DNA of 64,000 bases from Ferrovibrio terrae (GCF_007197755.1 NZ_CP041636.1:3570001-3634000), one strand, 5' to 3'. Positions 46,844 to 61,018 are shown, counted from the stretch's first letter. Notes: generated from the letters alone by a model not told the origin. Translations and numbers: made by a program.

Positions 46844-48277
46844 TTACGGGAACAGCGAGCGGGCGGCTGTGGCCGCCATGCTGAGCAGCGGTGCCGGCCA
46901 GATGAAGAACAGCATGGTGAACAGCCCGGTCACGGTCATCACCGCGCCCAGTTCGCCACGCACCGGCTTGGCCAGCGGCTCGGAGGCTTCGTCGAAATAC
47001 ATGATCTTGACGATGCGCAGGTAGTAGTAAGCGCCGACCACCGAGCTCAGCACGCCGATCACCGCCAGCGTATAGAGGCCAGCGTTAATGGCGGACATGA
47101 AGATGTAGAACTTGCCGAAGAAGCCGGCCAGCGGCGGCACGCCGGCAAGCGAGAACATGAAGCCGGCCAGCAACAGCGCCATGCCCGGATGGGTCTTGGC
47201 CAGGCCGGCCAGATCGCTGACGCCCTCGACCATCTGGTCTTTCTGGCGCATGCAGAGAATGCAGGCAAACGTCCCGACATTCATGGCGAGATAGATCGCC
47301 AGATAGATCAGGATGCCGCGCACGCCCTCTTCCGTCCCGGCCGCGAGGCCGATCAGGGCATAGCCGACATGGCCGATGGACGAATAGGCCATCAGGCGCT
47401 TGATGTTGGTCTGCGCGATGGCGGCGAAAGCGCCGAGCAGCATCGACAACGTGCTGACCACGATGATGATCTGCTGCCATTCATGGGCGACCTCGCCGAA
47501 CGGCGTCAGGATCGCGCGCACGAACAGCGCCATGGCCGCAATCTTCGGCGCCACGGCAAAGAAGGCCGTCACCGGGGTCGGCGCGCCTTCATAGACGTCA
47601 GGCGTCCACATATGGAAGGGCACGGCCGAGACTTTGAAAGCGAGGCCCGCCGACAGGAAAACAATACCGACCACCAGGCCGATCGAGGCCTGGCCGCCGA
47701 GCGCCACCGCGATCTGGGTGAAGCTGGTCGAGCCGGCGAAGCCGTAGATCATCGAGGCGCCGTAGAGCAGCATGCCCGACGACAGCGCGCCGAGCACGAA
47801 ATACTTCAGGCCGGCTTCGGTGGCGCGGCCGGAATCGCGCTTGAAGGCAGCCAGCACATACAGCGACAGCGACTGCAGCTCGAGACCAAGATAGAGCGCG
47901 ATCAGGTCGTTGGCCGAGACCATCATCATCATGCCGGTGCTGGCCAGCAGGATCAGCACGGGATACTCGAACCGCTCCATGCGTTCGTAGCGGTTATAGC
48001 CAAGCGACAGGATGATCGAGAAGGCTGAACCGAGCAGGATCAGAACCTTGGCGAAGCGGCCGAAGCCGTCAGAGACGAACAGCCCGCCGAAGGTGAGAAC
48101 CGAACCGGCCGGCTGCATGGCAACCAGCGCCACCGCGATCAGAAGCACCAGCACGGCAAGCCACGACACCATGCGGGTGGAGCCATCGCCACGGAAGACG
48201 CCGAACATCAGCAGCGCCATGGCCGAGAGCGCAAGCCAGAGTTCCGGATAGGCAGGCGCGAGTGCGGGCAGGGTCAC
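46844..48277 (-). CDS. nuoN: NADH-quinone oxidoreductase subunit N
   Basis: Antiporter-like membrane subunit of complex I, 477 residues, about 14 helices. The conserved glutamate and lysines of the proton channel fall in [19 protein letters not shown], in [20 protein letters not shown] and in [19 protein letters not shown]-like helices. It starts with GTG at 48277. It is the last nuo gene, 11 bp after nuoM and followed by birA. Confidence 0.95.
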   Translation of the reverse strand: MTLPALAPAYPELWLALSAMALLMFGVFRGDGSTRMVSWLAVLVLLIAVALVAMQPAGSVLTFGGLFVSDGFGRFAKVLILLGSAFSIILSLGYNRYERMERFEYPVLILLASTGMMMMVSANDLIALYLGLELQSLSLYVLAAFKRDSGRATEAGLKYFVLGALSSGMLLYGASMIYGFAGSTSFTQIAVALGGQASIGLVVGIVFLSAGLAFKVSAVPFHMWTPDVYEGAPTPVTAFFAVAPKIAAMALFVRAILTPFGEVAHEWQQIIIVVSTLSMLLGAFAAIAQTNIKRLMAYSSIGHVGYALIGLAAGTEEGVRGILIYLAIYLAMNVGTFACILCMRQKDQMVEGVSDLAGLAKTHPGMALLLAGFMFSLAGVPPLAGFFGKFYIFMSAINAGLYTLAVIGVLSSVVGAYYYLRIVKIMYFDEASEPLAKPVRGELGAVMTVTGLFTMLFFIWPAPLLSMAATAARSLFP

Positions 48278-48288
48278 GATCTAAACTC

Positions 48289-49803
48289 CTAGCGAGCAGC
48301 GGTGGCCATCGCCTTCGCGGCGGCCATCGCAGTCTGGTGCTGGTCGAGCAGATGCTTGACCGAGGCGGCCATCACATCGAAGAACGGCGCCGGGTAAATA
48401 CCCATCCACAGCGTCATGATCACCAGCGGTGCAAAGATGGCGATCTCACGCGGCGACAGGTCGGTCATCGCCTTGAGGTCGGCCTTGGTCAGCTCGCCGA
48501 AAACAACGCGACGGTAGAGATACAGCGCGTAAGCCGCGGCAAAGATCACGCCGCTGGTGGCGATCAGCGCGACCCAGGTGTTGGCCTGGAAGGCGCCGAC
48601 CAGCGTCAGCAGCTCGCCAACGAAACCGCCGGTGCCCGGCAGGCCGACATTGGCCATGGTGAACAGCATGAAGATCACGGCGTATTTCGGCATGTTGTTG
48701 GCCAGGCCGCCATAGCGCGCGATCTCGCGGGTATGCAGGCGGTCGTAGACCACGCCGACGCAGAGGAACAACGCGCCGGAGATAATGCCGTGGCTGAGCA
48801 TCTGGAAGATCGCGCCTTCAATGCCCTGCGTGTTGAGCGCGAAGATACCCATGGTGACGAAGCCCATATGCGCCACCGAGGAATAGGCGATCAGCTTTTT
48901 CATGTCCTCCTGCACCAGCGCCACGATCGAGGCGTAGACGATGGCGATCACGCTAAGCGCGAAGACGAAGGGCGCGAAGTATTCCGAGGCAATCGGGAAC
49001 ATTGGCAGTGAGAAGCGCAGGAAGCCGTAGCCGCCCATCTTCAGCAGCACGGCGGCCAGGATCACTGAACCGGCGGTCGGCGCTTCAACGTGTGCGTCCG
49101 GCAGCCAGGTATGCACCGGCCACATCGGCATCTTCACCGCGAAGGATGCGAAGAAGGCGAGCCACAGCCAGGTCTGCGCCTGGGCCGAGAACAGGCCGGT
49201 CTTCATCAGGCTCGGGATATCGGTCGTGCCAGCGGTGAAATACATGTACAGCAGCGCGAGCAGCAGCAGCACCGAGCCGAGCAGCGTGTAGAGGAAGAAC
49301 TTGAAGCTGGCATAAATGCGGCGCTTGCCGCCCCAGATGCCGATGATCAGGAACATCGGGATCAGGCCGGCTTCGAACAGCAGGTAGAACAGCACCAGAT
49401 CGAGCGCGCAGAACACGCCGACCATCAGGGTTTCCATGACCAGGAAGGCGATCATGTATTCCTTGACGCGATGTTCGATGGCTTCCCAGCTGGCCAGGAT
49501 GCAGAAAGGCATCAGGAAAGTGGTCAGGATGACGAACAGCATGGAAATGCCATCGACGCCCATATGATAGTTGATGCCGGCGCCGATCCACTCGCCCTTC
49601 TCGACGAACTGGAAGGTCGCGGTCGAGTTGTCGAAGTTCAGCCAGATCAGCAGCGACACCAGGAAGGTGATCGTGGTGGTCCACAGCGCCACCGAACGGG
49701 CGTTGCGGGCCACGATCTCCTCCGGGCCGCGCGCCAGGAAGATGAAGGCGGCACCGACCAGCGGCAGGAAGGTGACGATCGACAGCAAGGGCATGCTCGA
49801 CAT
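48289..49803 (-). CDS. nuoM: NADH-quinone oxidoreductase subunit M
   Basis: Second antiporter-like subunit of complex I, 504 residues. [22 protein letters not shown] carries the conserved helix 5 glutamate. [21 protein letters not shown] is the helix 7-8 signature, and [18 protein letters not shown] lies in the broken helix. I chose the ATG at 49803, 4 bp after nuoL; an in-frame upstream start would overlap nuoL. Confidence 0.95.
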   Translation of the reverse strand: MSSMPLLSIVTFLPLVGAAFIFLARGPEEIVARNARSVALWTTTITFLVSLLIWLNFDNSTATFQFVEKGEWIGAGINYHMGVDGISMLFVILTTFLMPFCILASWEAIEHRVKEYMIAFLVMETLMVGVFCALDLVLFYLLFEAGLIPMFLIIGIWGGKRRIYASFKFFLYTLLGSVLLLLALLYMYFTAGTTDIPSLMKTGLFSAQAQTWLWLAFFASFAVKMPMWPVHTWLPDAHVEAPTAGSVILAAVLLKMGGYGFLRFSLPMFPIASEYFAPFVFALSVIAIVYASIVALVQEDMKKLIAYSSVAHMGFVTMGIFALNTQGIEGAIFQMLSHGIISGALFLCVGVVYDRLHTREIARYGGLANNMPKYAVIFMLFTMANVGLPGTGGFVGELLTLVGAFQANTWVALIATSGVIFAAAYALYLYRRVVFGELTKADLKAMTDLSPREIAIFAPLVIMTLWMGIYPAPFFDVMAASVKHLLDQHQTAMAAAKAMATAAR

Positions 49804-49807
49804 CGGA

Positions 49808-51742
49808 TTAGTGCCCCATCGCACTGAAGAAGTAGGTCACCAGCACCGCCACGCCGATCAGCATGGCGAAGGCATAGTGATAGACATAACCGGACTGCAG
49901 GATCGAGGCGCGCCTGGCCAGACGCACGACCGTGGCGGCCAGCCCATCCGGGCCGAGGCCGTCGATGATCTTGCCGTCCCCGCCCTTCCACAGCAGATTG
50001 CCGAGCCAGAAGGTCGGGCGCACGAAGACGCGGTCATACAGCTCGTCGAAATACCACTTGTTGAGCAGGAAGCTGTACAGCATGTGGTGCTGCGCGGCGG
50101 TCCGGCCCGGCAGGCTGGTGTCGCGGATATAGGCGATCCAGGCGATGAAGATGCCGATGACGCCGACGATGATCGGGCCGACCTTGACGAGGAACGGCAC
50201 ATGATGCGCCTCGTCCATCGCCTTGTGATTTTCCAGGATCAGGATCGAGCTGCCCCAGAATTCCTTCCAGTGATGGCCGACGAAGCCGTCGTAGAAGACG
50301 ATACCGGCCAGGACCGCACCGGTGGCCAGCACGAACAGCGGGATCAGCATGACCATCGGACTTTCATGCACGTGTTCCATCACGTGATGATCGGCGCGCG
50401 GCTTGCCATGGAAGGTCATGAACAGCAGGCGCCAGGAGTAGAAGGCGGTCAGGATCGCGGCGGCCATACCCATGATGTAGGCATACTGCCCTACCCCGCC
50501 AGCGGCATAGGCCACTTCGAGGATCATGTCTTTGGAGTAATAGCCGGCGAAGATCGGGAAGCCGGCCAGCGCGAGGCTGCCGATCCACATCATCGCGTAG
50601 GTGATCTTGATGTGCTTCCACAGCCCGCCCATGCGGCGCATGTCCTGCTCGCCATCGACGGCATGGATCACCGAGCCGGCGCCCAGGAACAGCAGGGCCT
50701 TGAAGAAGGCATGCGTGAACAGGTGGAAGATCGCGGCCGGATAGGCCGAGACGCCCAGCGCGAAGAACATGTAGCCGAGCTGCGAGCAGGTCGAATAGGC
50801 GATCACGCGCTTGATGTCGTTCTGCGCAAGACCAACCGTCGCGGCGAAGAAGGCCGTGCTGGCACCGATCACGGTGACGAAGGCCAGTGTATCCGGTGCG
50901 TATTCGAACAGCGGCGAGCAGCGCGCGACCATGAAGACGCCGGCGGTGACCATGGTGGCTGCATGGATCAGCGCCGACACAGGCGTCGGGCCCTCCATGG
51001 CGTCCGGCAGCCAGGTGTGCAGGCCGAGCTGGGCCGACTTGCCCATGGCGCCGAGGAACAGCAGGAAGGTGGCGACAGTCAGGATGTCCCAGTCCTTCCA
51101 CAGGAAGTGGAAGGTCTTGCCGGCAAGATCAGGGGCAGCGGCGAAGACAGCCTCGAAGGTGACGCTGCCAGTGGCAAAGAACAGCGCCATGATGCCGAGC
51201 GCGAAGCCGAAATCACCGACGCGGTTGACCACGAAGGCCTTGATCGAGGCGGCATTGGCGCTGGGCTTGTGGAACCAGAAGCCGATCAGCAGATATGAGG
51301 CCAGGCCGACGCCTTCCCAGCCCATGTAGAGCTGCACGAAGTTGTCCGCCGTGATCAGCATCAGCATCGCGAAAGTGAACAGCGACAGATACGAGAAGAA
51401 GCGCGAGCGGTGCGGATCGTGGCTCATATAGCCGACGGAATAGACATGCACGACGGCCGACACGGTGTTGACCACCACCAGCATCACGGCGGTGAGCTGG
51501 TCGATCTTCAGTGCCCAGTCGACGCTGAAGGTGCCGGAATCGATCCAGTCGAGCACCTTGACGGTGACGACCATGCCCTTGGAGATCACGAGATAGAAGG
51601 CAACCCAGGACAGCACGGCCGAGATGATCACCGCCACGCAGGTGACGGCCATCGAGGCGACGTCGCCGATGCGGCGGCCGAACAGGCCTGCAATAATGGC
51701 GGCCAGCAGCGGCAGGAAAACGATCAGATGGTACATCGTCAT
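49808..51742 (-). CDS. nuoL: NADH-quinone oxidoreductase subunit L
   Basis: Most distal antiporter-like subunit, 644 residues, with the long C-terminal lateral helix that clamps NuoM and Nuo[45 protein letters not shown] and [19 protein letters not shown] are diagnostic. It starts 8 bp after nuoK. ATGs at 51742 and 51736 are both possible. Confidence 0.96.
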   Translation of the reverse strand: MTMYHLIVFLPLLAAIIAGLFGRRIGDVASMAVTCVAVIISAVLSWVAFYLVISKGMVVTVKVLDWIDSGTFSVDWALKIDQLTAVMLVVVNTVSAVVHVYSVGYMSHDPHRSRFFSYLSLFTFAMLMLITADNFVQLYMGWEGVGLASYLLIGFWFHKPSANAASIKAFVVNRVGDFGFALGIMALFFATGSVTFEAVFAAAPDLAGKTFHFLWKDWDILTVATFLLFLGAMGKSAQLGLHTWLPDAMEGPTPVSALIHAATMVTAGVFMVARCSPLFEYAPDTLAFVTVIGASTAFFAATVGLAQNDIKRVIAYSTCSQLGYMFFALGVSAYPAAIFHLFTHAFFKALLFLGAGSVIHAVDGEQDMRRMGGLWKHIKITYAMMWIGSLALAGFPIFAGYYSKDMILEVAYAAGGVGQYAYIMGMAAAILTAFYSWRLLFMTFHGKPRADHHVMEHVHESPMVMLIPLFVLATGAVLAGIVFYDGFVGHHWKEFWGSSILILENHKAMDEAHHVPFLVKVGPIIVGVIGIFIAWIAYIRDTSLPGRTAAQHHMLYSFLLNKWYFDELYDRVFVRPTFWLGNLLWKGGDGKIIDGLGPDGLAATVVRLARRASILQSGYVYHYAFAMLIGVAVLVTYFFSAMGH

Positions 51743-51750
51743 CGCTGGCC

Positions 51751-52059
51751 TCAGCCCTTCATCATATTGATATCTTCAACCGCGATGGTGCCGCGGTTGC
51801 GGAAGTAAACAACCAGGATCGCGAGGCCGATGGCCGCCTCACCCGCCGCCACCGTCAGTACAAACAGGGCGAATATCTGGCCGACCAGATCGTTCAGGTG
51901 GGTGGAGAACGCCACCAGGTTGATGTTGACGGCGAGCAGCATCAGCTCGATCGACATCAGGATGACGATCACGTTCTTGCGGTTCAGGAAGATGCCGAGG
52001 ATCCCGAGTGTGAACAGGATCGCGGCAACCGTCAGATAATGTCCGAGGCCGATGGTCAT
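51751..52059 (-). CDS. nuoK: NADH-quinone oxidoreductase subunit K
   Basis: Small membrane subunit of complex I, 102 residues, three helices. The conserved glutamates of the central axis are in [18 protein letters not shown] and [18 protein letters not shown]. It is separated from nuoJ by 2 bp and from nuoL by 8 bp. Confidence 0.95.
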   Translation of the reverse strand: MTIGLGHYLTVAAILFTLGILGIFLNRKNVIVILMSIELMLLAVNINLVAFSTHLNDLVGQIFALFVLTVAAGEAAIGLAILVVYFRNRGTIAVEDINMMKG

Positions 52060-52061
52060 GG

Positions 52062-52676
52062 TCAGATTCCCTTCCTCGGCTCGACCTTACGGATCGCCAC
52101 CGCTTCGTCGCGCGGGCGATTGACCTGCTCGGAAATGCTCTGGCGCCGCACGCCGGGGCGCGAGCGGAGCGTCAGCACGATGGCGCCGATCATGGCGACC
52201 AGCAGGATCAGGCCGGCGCCCTGGAACAGATAGATGTACTTGGTGTAGAGCACCGCACCCAGCGCATGGGTGTTGGTGACCTTGTCGAGTGCCGGGATCG
52301 GATCGGCTGCGACCGAGCGCGCCTCGGGCGCGATCACCCAGCCACCCAGCACCATGGCCAGTTCGATCAGCAGCACGATGCCGATCATGCCGCCAACCGG
52401 CAGATACTGCAGGAAGCCCTGGCGCAGTTCGACGAAGTTGATGTCGAGCATCATCACCACGAACAGGAACAGCACCGCCACGGCGCCGACATAGACAATC
52501 ACCAGCAGCATGCCGAGGAATTCCGCGCCCATCAGCACGAACAGACCGGCCGCATTGAAGAAGGCCAGGATCAGGAACAGCACGCTGTGCACAGGATTGC
52601 GCGACGCAATCACCATGAAGCCGGAGGCCACGGTGATGGCTGCGAACAGGTAGAAGGCCAGAGCCTGGATAATCAT
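52062..52676 (-). CDS. nuoJ: NADH-quinone oxidoreductase subunit J
   Basis: Membrane subunit of complex I, 204 residues, five helices. [21 protein letters not shown] and the pi-bulge helix [28 protein letters not shown] region (key part [15 protein letters not shown]) are typical. The C-terminus after residue 165 is polar and basic, a common extension in alphaproteobacteria. It lies 26 bp after nuoI. Confidence 0.95.
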   Translation of the reverse strand: MIIQALAFYLFAAITVASGFMVIASRNPVHSVLFLILAFFNAAGLFVLMGAEFLGMLLVIVYVGAVAVLFLFVVMMLDINFVELRQGFLQYLPVGGMIGIVLLIELAMVLGGWVIAPEARSVAADPIPALDKVTNTHALGAVLYTKYIYLFQGAGLILLVAMIGAIVLTLRSRPGVRRQSISEQVNRPRDEAVAIRKVEPRKGI

Positions 52677-52702
52677 CGTTTACCCCCTCGCCTGCGGCGC
52701 GC

Positions 52703-53191
52703 TCATCGATACGGCGCGTCCGCGGCGATGTTCCGCGAAATCTCGTATTCCCAGCGCTCGCCATTCGCGAGCAGCTTGTCCTTGTCGTAAAACAGTTCTT
52801 CACGCGTCTCGGTGGCGAATTCAAAATTCGGCCCCTCGACAATGGCATCGACCGGGCAGGCTTCCTGGCAGAAGCCGCAATAGATGCACTTGGTCATGTC
52901 GATGTCGTAGCGCGTGGTGCGACGCGAACCGTCATCGCGCGGCTCGGCCTCGATGGTGATGGCCTGGGCCGGGCAGATCGCCTCGCAGAGCTTGCAGGCG
53001 ATGCAGCGCTCTTCGCCATTGGCATAGCGGCGCAGCGCATGTTCGCCGCGGAAGCGCGGGCTCAGCGGGCCTTTTTCATACGGATAGTTCAGCGTGGCGC
53101 GTGGCTTGAACATATAGGCAAAGGTCAGGCCCAGGCCTTTCACCACTTCCCAGAGGAAGATCGAGCGTGCACCGCGATCGAGCAAAGCCAT
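52703..53191 (-). CDS. nuoI: NADH-quinone oxidoreductase subunit I
   Basis: Ferredoxin-like subunit carrying clusters N6a and N6b, 162 residues. Two complete 4Fe-4S motifs are visible: [12 protein letters not shown] and [28 protein letters not shown] and the [13 protein letters not shown] segment are typical of alphaproteobacterial NuoI. Start 3 bp after nuoH. Confidence 0.97.
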   Translation of the reverse strand: MALLDRGARSIFLWEVVKGLGLTFAYMFKPRATLNYPYEKGPLSPRFRGEHALRRYANGEERCIACKLCEAICPAQAITIEAEPRDDGSRRTTRYDIDMTKCIYCGFCQEACPVDAIVEGPNFEFATETREELFYDKDKLLANGERWEYEISRNIAADAPYR

Positions 53192-53194
53192 GGC

Positions 53195-54226
53195 TCAGAC
53201 ACCTTTCGGGAGCAGGTCGAAGGCGAGCAGGAAGCCCGCGGTCAACACCACCCACAACAGCGAGAACGGCAGGAACACTTTCCAGCCCAGACGCATCAGC
53301 TGGTCGTAGCGGTAGCGCGGCACGGTGGCGCGCACCCAGATGAAGACGAACAGCAGCACGAAGATCTTCAGGCAGAACCAGACGATGCCCGGAATCCAGT
53401 TGAACGGCGCGACATCGAAGGGCGGCAGCCAGCCGCCAAGGAACAGGATCGTGGTCATGCCCGACATCAGGATCATGTTCGCGTATTCGCCGAGGAAGAA
53501 CAGCGCAAAGGCCATCGACGAATATTCGACCTGGTAGCCGGCGACCAGTTCGGCTTCGGCTTCCGGCAGATCGAAGGGATGCCGGTTGGTCTCGGCCAGC
53601 GCCGAGATGAAGAAGACGATAAACATCGGGAAGAGCGGCAAGGCGAACCACACCGTCTTCTGCGCATTCACGATGGCGCTCAGGTTCAGCGACCCGACGC
53701 AGAGCAGCACGGTGATGATGACGAGGCCCATCGAGACTTCGTAGGACACCATCTGCGCCGAGGAGCGCAGCGCGCCGAGGAAAGCGTAGCGCGAATTCGA
53801 CGACCAGCCGGCGATGATGATGCCGTAGACGCCCAGCGAGGAGATGGCGAAGAGATACAGCACGCCCACATTGATGTTGGCGATCACCCAGCCGTCAGCG
53901 ACCGGGATCACCGCCCAGGCGATCAGCGCCAGGATGAAGGTGATGCAGGGCGCGGCGATGAACAGGAACTTGTTCGCGCCCGACGGGATGATGGTTTCCT
54001 TGAAGATCAGCTTGGCGGCGTCGGCGAACGGCTGCAGCAGACCGAAGGCGCCGACCACGTTCGGGCCCATGCGCAGCGACATCGCCGCCAGCACCTTGCG
54101 CTCCATCAGCGTCAGATAGGCCACAGCGATCAGCAGCGGCACCGTCAGCATCAGGATATGGGCAAGGATCAGCCCGCCCGGGAAGACGTAGCCGGTCCAG
54201 AGGGTTTGCCAGAGAGACTCAGTCAT
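53195..54226 (-). CDS. nuoH: NADH-quinone oxidoreductase subunit H
   Basis: Membrane subunit forming much of the quinone-binding chamber, 343 residues, eight helices. [40 protein letters not shown] and the acidic [20 protein letters not shown] loop are diagnostic. I chose the ATG at 54226, overlapping nuoG by 8 bp; upstream codons lie inside nuoG. Confidence 0.96.
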   Translation of the reverse strand: MTESLWQTLWTGYVFPGGLILAHILMLTVPLLIAVAYLTLMERKVLAAMSLRMGPNVVGAFGLLQPFADAAKLIFKETIIPSGANKFLFIAAPCITFILALIAWAVIPVADGWVIANINVGVLYLFAISSLGVYGIIIAGWSSNSRYAFLGALRSSAQMVSYEVSMGLVIITVLLCVGSLNLSAIVNAQKTVWFALPLFPMFIVFFISALAETNRHPFDLPEAEAELVAGYQVEYSSMAFALFFLGEYANMILMSGMTTILFLGGWLPPFDVAPFNWIPGIVWFCLKIFVLLFVFIWVRATVPRYRYDQLMRLGWKVFLPFSLLWVVLTAGFLLAFDLLPKGV

Positions 54227-56285
54227 GGGTACCCGTCTTCGGCTGGGCGGCGCCACGCGCCAGCGCCGAACATTCGGCCATGGTCGCGGACGCGCGGGCA
54301 ATCGGATTGGTCAGGAAGAAATCAGCCACGGTGGAGGCGAACGGCGCATCAGTGACGCTGCCGGCCGCGCCAAAGGCGCCCCAGGCCGCAGTGGCGAGTT
54401 TGTCGACGCCGGAGAAATGCGGCGCGAGTTCCAGCATGCGACGACGCAGCATGCCCAGATTGTCATAGGGCAGCTTGTGACCGAGCGGCTCGGACACGGC
54501 GCGGATGATCGACCAGTCCTCGCGGGCATCGCCCGGAGGCGCCGCGGCGCGACGGCCAAGCTGAACGCGGCCCTCGGTATTGACCCAGGTGGCGTCCTTC
54601 TCGACGTAAGCAGCGCCTGGCAGGATCACGTCGGCGCGCTTTGCGCCGACATCGCCATGGCTGCCCTGATAGATCACGAAAGCAGAACCGAGCTTGCTGG
54701 TGTCGATCTCATCGGCCCCCAGCAGCCAGACCGTCTTGATCTCGCCCGACTGCGCGCTGGCCAGAATGCCGGCGACATCTTTACCACCCTGCCCCGGCAC
54801 AAAACCGAGATCGAGCGCGCCGACGCGGCTTGCAGCCGTATGCAGCATGTTGAAGCCGTTCCAGCCATCCTTCACGAGGCCGAGGCTGTCGGCAACCTGC
54901 TTCGCCAGCGCCAGCACGGCGGCACCATCGGCGCGGGCGATCGCGCCCTGGCCGAGGATCAGCATCGGCTTCTGCGCGCCCTTCAGCACTTCGGCAAAAG
55001 CATGACGGCCTTCGGCGATGTCCTTCAGCGTCGCAGCGCCAGCGCCGAGATAATCATATTTGTAGGTCAGTTGTGGCTGCTCGGCGCCGATCAGGGCGAT
55101 CTTCACCTTGCCGGTGAGATAGCGCTTGCGCAGGCGCGCATTGATCAGGGCGGCTTCGCGGCGCGGATTGCTGCCGACGATCAGGATGGCGTCGGCCTCG
55201 TCGATGCCGGCAATACCGCTGTTGAACAGATAGCCGGCGCGGTTCGACGGGTCGATCTGCGCGCCATCCTGGCGGCAGTCCAGATTGGTCGAACCCAGCT
55301 TGCCCATCAGGTCCTTCAGCGCGGTCATGCTTTCACCGCAGGCCATGTCGCCAGCGATGGCGGCGATCTGGTTGCCCTGCAGGCCCTTCACGTTGACAGC
55401 GATGGCGGCGAAGGCTTCGGCCCAGGTGGCTTCCTGCAGCTTGCCGTTCTTGCGAACATACGGCCGGTCGAGGCGGCGGTTGCGCAGGCCGTCATAGGCG
55501 AAGCGACTCTTGTCGGAGAGCCACTCTTCGTTAACGTCCTCGTTCAGACGCGGCAGCACGCGCATCACTTCGCGGCCGCGCACATCGACGCGGATATTGG
55601 CGCCAACGGCGTCCATCGCGTCGATGCTTTCGGTCTTGCGCAGTTCCCAGGCGCGTGCCGTGAAGGCATAGGGCTTGGAGGTCAGCGCACCGACCGGGCA
55701 GAGGTCGATCACGTTGCCGGACAGTTCCGACGTCATCGCCTGCTCGAGATAGGTGGTGATCTGCATATCCTCGCCGCGACCGATGGCGCCGAGTTCCGGC
55801 ACGCCGGCGACTTCCTGCGCGAAGCGGATGCAGCGGGTGCACTGGATGCACCGGGTCATCACCGTTTCGATCAGCGGACCCATATACTTGTCGGTGACGG
55901 CGCGCTTGTTCTCGTCGTAACGAGAAGAGCCCTTGCCATAGCCCATCGACTGATCCTGCAGGTCGCATTCGCCACCCTGGTCGCAGATCGGGCAATCCAG
56001 CGGGTGATTGATCAGCAGGAATTCCATCACGCCTTCGCGGGCCTTCTTCACCAGCGGCGTGTCGGTCTTGATCACCATGTTGTCGGCGGCGGGCATGGCA
56101 CAGGAAGCAATCGGCTTCGGCGCCTTCTCCTGCTCGACCAGGCACATGCGGCAGTTGCCGGCGATGGTGAGGCGTTCGTGATAGCAGAAGCGCGGGATTT
56201 CCTTGCCGGCCAGTTCACAGGCCTGCAGCACGGTGGTGCCGGGCTCGACCGTTACCTGGATGCCGTCGATGGTCAACGTGGGCAT
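54219..56285 (-). CDS. nuoG: NADH-quinone oxidoreductase subunit G
   Basis: Large peripheral-arm iron-sulfur subunit, 688 residues. An N-terminal 2Fe-2S ferredoxin domain (cluster N1b: [15 protein letters not shown]) is followed by the His-Cys N5 site in [19 protein letters not shown], and N4 cysteines in [11 protein letters not shown] and [10 protein letters not shown] molybdopterin-oxidoreductase-like domain without cofactor fills the rest. The extra N7 cysteine cluster of E. coli NuoG is absent after DLCPVGALT. This resembles the mitochondrial 75-kDa type. Confidence 0.96.
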   Translation of the reverse strand: MPTLTIDGIQVTVEPGTTVLQACELAGKEIPRFCYHERLTIAGNCRMCLVEQEKAPKPIASCAMPAADNMVIKTDTPLVKKAREGVMEFLLINHPLDCPICDQGGECDLQDQSMGYGKGSSRYDENKRAVTDKYMGPLIETVMTRCIQCTRCIRFAQEVAGVPELGAIGRGEDMQITTYLEQAMTSELSGNVIDLCPVGALTSKPYAFTARAWELRKTESIDAMDAVGANIRVDVRGREVMRVLPRLNEDVNEEWLSDKSRFAYDGLRNRRLDRPYVRKNGKLQEATWAEAFAAIAVNVKGLQGNQIAAIAGDMACGESMTALKDLMGKLGSTNLDCRQDGAQIDPSNRAGYLFNSGIAGIDEADAILIVGSNPRREAALINARLRKRYLTGKVKIALIGAEQPQLTYKYDYLGAGAATLKDIAEGRHAFAEVLKGAQKPMLILGQGAIARADGAAVLALAKQVADSLGLVKDGWNGFNMLHTAASRVGALDLGFVPGQGGKDVAGILASAQSGEIKTVWLLGADEIDTSKLGSAFVIYQGSHGDVGAKRADVILPGAAYVEKDATWVNTEGRVQLGRRAAAPPGDAREDWSIIRAVSEPLGHKLPYDNLGMLRRRMLELAPHFSGVDKLATAAWGAFGAAGSVTDAPFASTVADFFLTNPIARASATMAECSALARGAAQPKTGTHD

Positions 56286-56303
56286 TTCTAAGCCTTCCCC
56301 CGC

Positions 56304-57602
<1,299 letters not shown>

Positions 57603-57616
57603 GTGCCGGCTCCGCC

Positions 57617-58255
57617 TCAGTCGTCATTCCCGCCGGCCGAAGCCGCGGGATTGAAAGTGGTCAACGTGGTGGCGCCGCCGAGCGGCTCCGACGACAGGCG
57701 GCCGTTCTGCGGGCCGGGCTTCGGCGTCTCGCCGCGCTTCAGCGCTTCGAGGATGCGGCCGGTGCTCTCTTCGTCGAGGTCCTCGAAGAAGTCGTCGTTA
57801 TACTGCAGCATCGGCGCATTCACGCAGGCGCCGAGGCATTCCACCTCGATCACGGTGAACTTGCCATCGGCCGAGGTCTCGCCCGGATTGAGGCCGAGAT
57901 GCTTCTTGCAAGCGCTCAGCACCTTGTCCGAGCCGGCGAGCCAGCACGGCGTCGTGGTGCAGACCTGCACGAAATGCGTACCCACGGGCGCCAGGTTGTA
58001 CATCGTGTAGAAGCTGGCGACTTCCAGCACTTTGATCACCGGCACGTCGAGCATTTCGGCGATATAGCGGATCGCGGCCTGCGGCACCCAGTTGTCGTGC
58101 TGGCGCTGCGCGATATCCAGCAGCGGCATCACCGCACTGCGCTGACGGCCAGCCGGATACTTGGCGATATGCGTCTTGGCCAGCGCCAGGTTTTCCGCCG
58201 TGAAGGCGAAGCTGGCCGGCTGCTGCTCGGGCGGTGCGATATGAACGCCGCTCAT
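57617..58255 (-). CDS. nuoE: NADH-quinone oxidoreductase subunit E
   Basis: Thioredoxin-fold 2Fe-2S subunit (cluster N1a), 212 residues. The four cysteine ligands fit [11 protein letters not shown] and [22 protein letters not shown] is typical. The C-terminal 40 residues after LEALKRGE are a Pro/Gly/Asn-rich extension found in many alphaproteobacterial NuoE. Its start overlaps the nuoD stop by 4 bp. Confidence 0.96.
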   Translation of the reverse strand: MSGVHIAPPEQQPASFAFTAENLALAKTHIAKYPAGRQRSAVMPLLDIAQRQHDNWVPQAAIRYIAEMLDVPVIKVLEVASFYTMYNLAPVGTHFVQVCTTTPCWLAGSDKVLSACKKHLGLNPGETSADGKFTVIEVECLGACVNAPMLQYNDDFFEDLDEESTGRILEALKRGETPKPGPQNGRLSSEPLGGATTLTTFNPAASAGGNDD

Positions 58256-59430
58256 CGATCGATCTCCCCGAACACAACGTCCATGTTGCCGACGATGGAG
58301 ACGGCGTCAGCCAGCATGTAACCCTTCGACATGAAATCCGTGGCCTGCAGATGCGGGAAACCCGGCGCGCGGATACGGCAGCGATACGGCTTGTTCGAGC
58401 CGTCCGACACCAGATACACGCCGAACTCGCCCTTCGGCGCTTCAACGGCGGCATAAGCCTCGCCTTCGGGCACGCGATAGCCTTCGGTGTAGAGCTTGAA
58501 GTGATGGATCAGTGCTTCCATCGACTTCTTCATCTCGCCGCGCTTCGGCGGCACAACCTTGCGATCATCGGACGCAATCGGTCCGGTCGGCATTTTCTCG
58601 ATCACCTGCTCGATGATGCGCGCGCTCTGGCGCATCTCTTCGATGCGGCAGAGATACCGGTCGAAACAGTCGCCGTTCTTGCCCACTGGCAGGTCGAAGT
58701 CATACTGCTCGTAGCCGTCATACGGCTGCGACTTGCGCAGATCCCAGGCAATGCCAGACCCGCGCAGCATCACGCCGGAAAAGCCCCAGTCGATCGCATC
58801 CTTGCCGCTGATCACGCCAATATCGACGTTGCGCTGGCGATAGATGCGGTTCTCGGTCAGCAGGCCTTCGATATCCTCGATCACCTTCAGCATGCGCGGC
58901 AGGTAATTGACGATATCCTCGTCCATGCCCTTGGGCATGTCCTGGTGCACGCCACCGGGGCGGAAATAGGCCGCATGCATGCGCGCGCCGGAAACACGCT
59001 CGTAGAATTCCATCAGCTTCTCGCGTTCCTCGAAGCCCCAGAGCGCCGGCGTCATCGCGCCGCAATCGAGAGCATGAGTCGTCACGTTCAGCAGGTGATT
59101 GAGCAGACGGCCGATCTCGGCGAACAGCACGCGCACGGCCTGGCCGCGCGCCGGCACTTCCAGGCCGAGCAGGCGCTCGGTGGCCAGAGCAAAGGCATGC
59201 TCCTGGTTCATCGGCGCGACGTAATCGAGGCGGTCGAAATACGGCACCGCCTGCAGATAGGTCTTGTGCTCGATCAGCTTCTCGGTGCCGCGATGCAGCA
59301 GGCCGATATGCGGATCGCAGCGCTCGACGATCTCGCCGTCGAGTTCCATGACAAGGCGCAGCACGCCGTGGGCCGCGGGATGCTGCGGCCCGAAGTTGAC
59401 CATGTAGTTGGCAATGGATACTTCGGCCAT
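58252..59430 (-). CDS. nuoD: NADH-quinone oxidoreductase subunit D
   Basis: 49-kDa-type subunit that forms the quinone site with NuoB, 392 residues, related to the large subunit of NiFe hydrogenases. [16 protein letters not shown] carries the conserved histidines near the quinone headgroup. [24 protein letters not shown]-like [16 protein letters not shown] and the C-terminal VVFGEIDR are typical. It starts 1 bp after nuoC. NuoC and NuoD are separate, not fused as in E. coli. Confidence 0.97.
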   Translation of the reverse strand: MAEVSIANYMVNFGPQHPAAHGVLRLVMELDGEIVERCDPHIGLLHRGTEKLIEHKTYLQAVPYFDRLDYVAPMNQEHAFALATERLLGLEVPARGQAVRVLFAEIGRLLNHLLNVTTHALDCGAMTPALWGFEEREKLMEFYERVSGARMHAAYFRPGGVHQDMPKGMDEDIVNYLPRMLKVIEDIEGLLTENRIYRQRNVDIGVISGKDAIDWGFSGVMLRGSGIAWDLRKSQPYDGYEQYDFDLPVGKNGDCFDRYLCRIEEMRQSARIIEQVIEKMPTGPIASDDRKVVPPKRGEMKKSMEALIHHFKLYTEGYRVPEGEAYAAVEAPKGEFGVYLVSDGSNKPYRCRIRAPGFPHLQATDFMSKGYMLADAVSIVGNMDVVFGEIDR

Positions 59431-59431
59431 G

Positions 59432-60070
59432 TTACTTCTGCCCCTCGGCCTTTTCGTCGCCCGGCAGCACGTATTTCGCGCCTTCCCACGGGCTCATGAA
59501 ATCGAAGCGGCGGAACTCCTGCTGCAGCTGCACGGGCTCGTAGATCACGCGCTTCTGCGACTCGTCATAACGCACTTCGACATAACCGGTGAGCGGGAAA
59601 TCCTTGCGCAGCGGATGCCCTTCGAAACCGTAATCCGACAGGATACGGCGCAGGTCCGGATGGCCGGAGAACATCACGCCGTACATGTCCCAGGTCTCGC
59701 GCTCGTACCAGTTGGCAGCGGAGTAAACGCCAACAGCCGACGGCACCGGCGTCTCTTCGTCGGTTTCCGCCTTGATGCGCACGCGCTGGTTCAGTTTCAG
59801 GCTCAGCAGGTGATAGACGATGTCGAAACGCTTGGCGCGTTCCGGCCAGTCCAGGCCGGTAATGTCGACCAGTTCGGCGAACTGGCAGTTGCCGTCGTCG
59901 CGCAGGAAGGTCAGCACCTGCACGATGCGCGCGGCCGGCACGCGGATGGTCAGTTCGCCCAGCGCGATATTCGTGTCGAGCAGATCGGCGCCGAGACCGG
60001 CAGCCAGATGGTCGGCCAGGTCCCGCAGGCTCTGTTCCTGTTCGCGCAAGATCGCCTTGCTGTCGGTCAT
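59432..60070 (-). CDS. nuoC: NADH-quinone oxidoreductase subunit C
   Basis: 30-kDa-type peripheral-arm subunit, 212 residues. [20 protein letters not shown] and [20 protein letters not shown] form the family signature. I chose the ATG at 60070; codons upstream overlap nuoB. It lies 10 bp after nuoB and 1 bp before nuoD. Confidence 0.96.
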   Translation of the reverse strand: MTDSKAILREQEQSLRDLADHLAAGLGADLLDTNIALGELTIRVPAARIVQVLTFLRDDGNCQFAELVDITGLDWPERAKRFDIVYHLLSLKLNQRVRIKAETDEETPVPSAVGVYSAANWYERETWDMYGVMFSGHPDLRRILSDYGFEGHPLRKDFPLTGYVEVRYDESQKRVIYEPVQLQQEFRRFDFMSPWEGAKYVLPGDEKAEGQK

Positions 60071-60080
60071 GTCCGTGTCC

Positions 60081-60650
60081 TCAGCGGGCAATCGTGCCGG
60101 TGCGGCGGATCTTCTTCTGCAGCTGCAGAAGACCATAGATCAGCGCTTCGGCGGTCGGCGGGCAGCCGGGGATGTAGATATCGACCGGCACGATGCGGTC
60201 GCAGCCGCGCACCACCGAATAGGAATAGTGATAGTAGCCGCCGCCATTGGCGCAGCTGCCCATCGAGATCACGTAGCGCGGCTCGGCCATCTGGTCGTAG
60301 AGCTTGCGCAGTGCCGGCGCCATCTTGTTGGTCAGCGTGCCGGCGACGATCATCACGTCGGACTGGCGGGGCGAAGCGCGCGGCATCGAGCCGAAGCGGT
60401 CGAGATCGTAGCGCGCCATATAGGCGTGGATCATCTCGACGCCGCAGCAGGCCAGGCCGAAGGTCATCGGCCAGAGCGAGCCGGTGCGGGCCCAGTTGGC
60501 CAGCTTGTCGAGCGAGGAAATCACCACGCCCTTGTCGGCCAGCTCGTCGGAAATATCCTTGAAGAACACGTCCTGGTCGGAGCCGGGCTGAATGCCCTGC
60601 ACGGTGGACAGGCCGGTGGCTGCAGGCTGATTGCTGGTCACGTTACTCAT
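60081..60650 (-). CDS. nuoB: NADH-quinone oxidoreductase subunit B
   Basis: Subunit holding the terminal cluster N2, 189 residues. The tandem cysteines are in [12 protein letters not shown], with further ligands in [22 protein letters not shown] and the [15 protein letters not shown] segment (quoted in parts). I chose the ATG at 60650, whose ATGA overlaps the nuoA stop. A longer frame above it lies inside nuoA. Confidence 0.97.
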   Translation of the reverse strand: MSNVTSNQPAATGLSTVQGIQPGSDQDVFFKDISDELADKGVVISSLDKLANWARTGSLWPMTFGLACCGVEMIHAYMARYDLDRFGSMPRASPRQSDVMIVAGTLTNKMAPALRKLYDQMAEPRYVISMGSCANGGGYYHYSYSVVRGCDRIVPVDIYIPGCPPTAEALIYGLLQLQKKIRRTGTIAR

Positions 60651-61018
60651 TCCCACTCCAGCGCCCCCTTCTTCCATTCGTAGATGAAGCCGATGGTGAG
60701 GATTCCGAGGAAGATCATCATCGACCAGAAGCCATAGACGCCGATCTCACCCAAGCTGATCGCCCAGGGGAACAGGAAGGCCACTTCAAGATCGAAGATG
60801 ATGAAAAGAATGGCGACGAGGTAGAAGCGCACGTCGAACTGCTTGCGGGAATCGCCGAAGGGCTCGAAGCCGCACTCGTAGGTGGAATTCTTCTCGGGGT
60901 CCGGCGCGCGCTTGGCGGCCACGAAGGGCAGCAGGGCCAGAACCGCGGCCAGCACGATGGCCAGACCAAGGAAAAGCAGGATCGGCAGATATTCCCGCAG
61001 CAGGGCGTCCACGGTCAT
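60647..61018 (-). CDS. nuoA: NADH-quinone oxidoreductase subunit A
   Basis: First gene of the complex I operon; 123 residues, three helices. [20 protein letters not shown] is the conserved loop that contacts the quinone channel, and the [12 protein letters not shown] helix carries the conserved acidic residue. The ATG at 61018 has GGAGGGG directly upstream. The 14 nuo genes A, B, C, D, E, F, G, H, I, J, K, L, M and N follow in canonical order, with no insertion. Confidence 0.96.
   Translation of the reverse strand: MTVDALLREYLPILLFLGLAIVLAAVLALLPFVAAKRAPDPEKNSTYECGFEPFGDSRKQFDVRFYLVAILFIIFDLEVAFLFPWAISLGEIGVYGFWSMMIFLGILTIGFIYEWKKGALEWE

Noticed and set aside
54219-56285. NuoG missing the N7 cluster taken as a defect
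   Set aside because: The N7 cysteines occur only in some bacterial complexes and are absent in the alphaproteobacterial and mitochondrial type, so this is normal.
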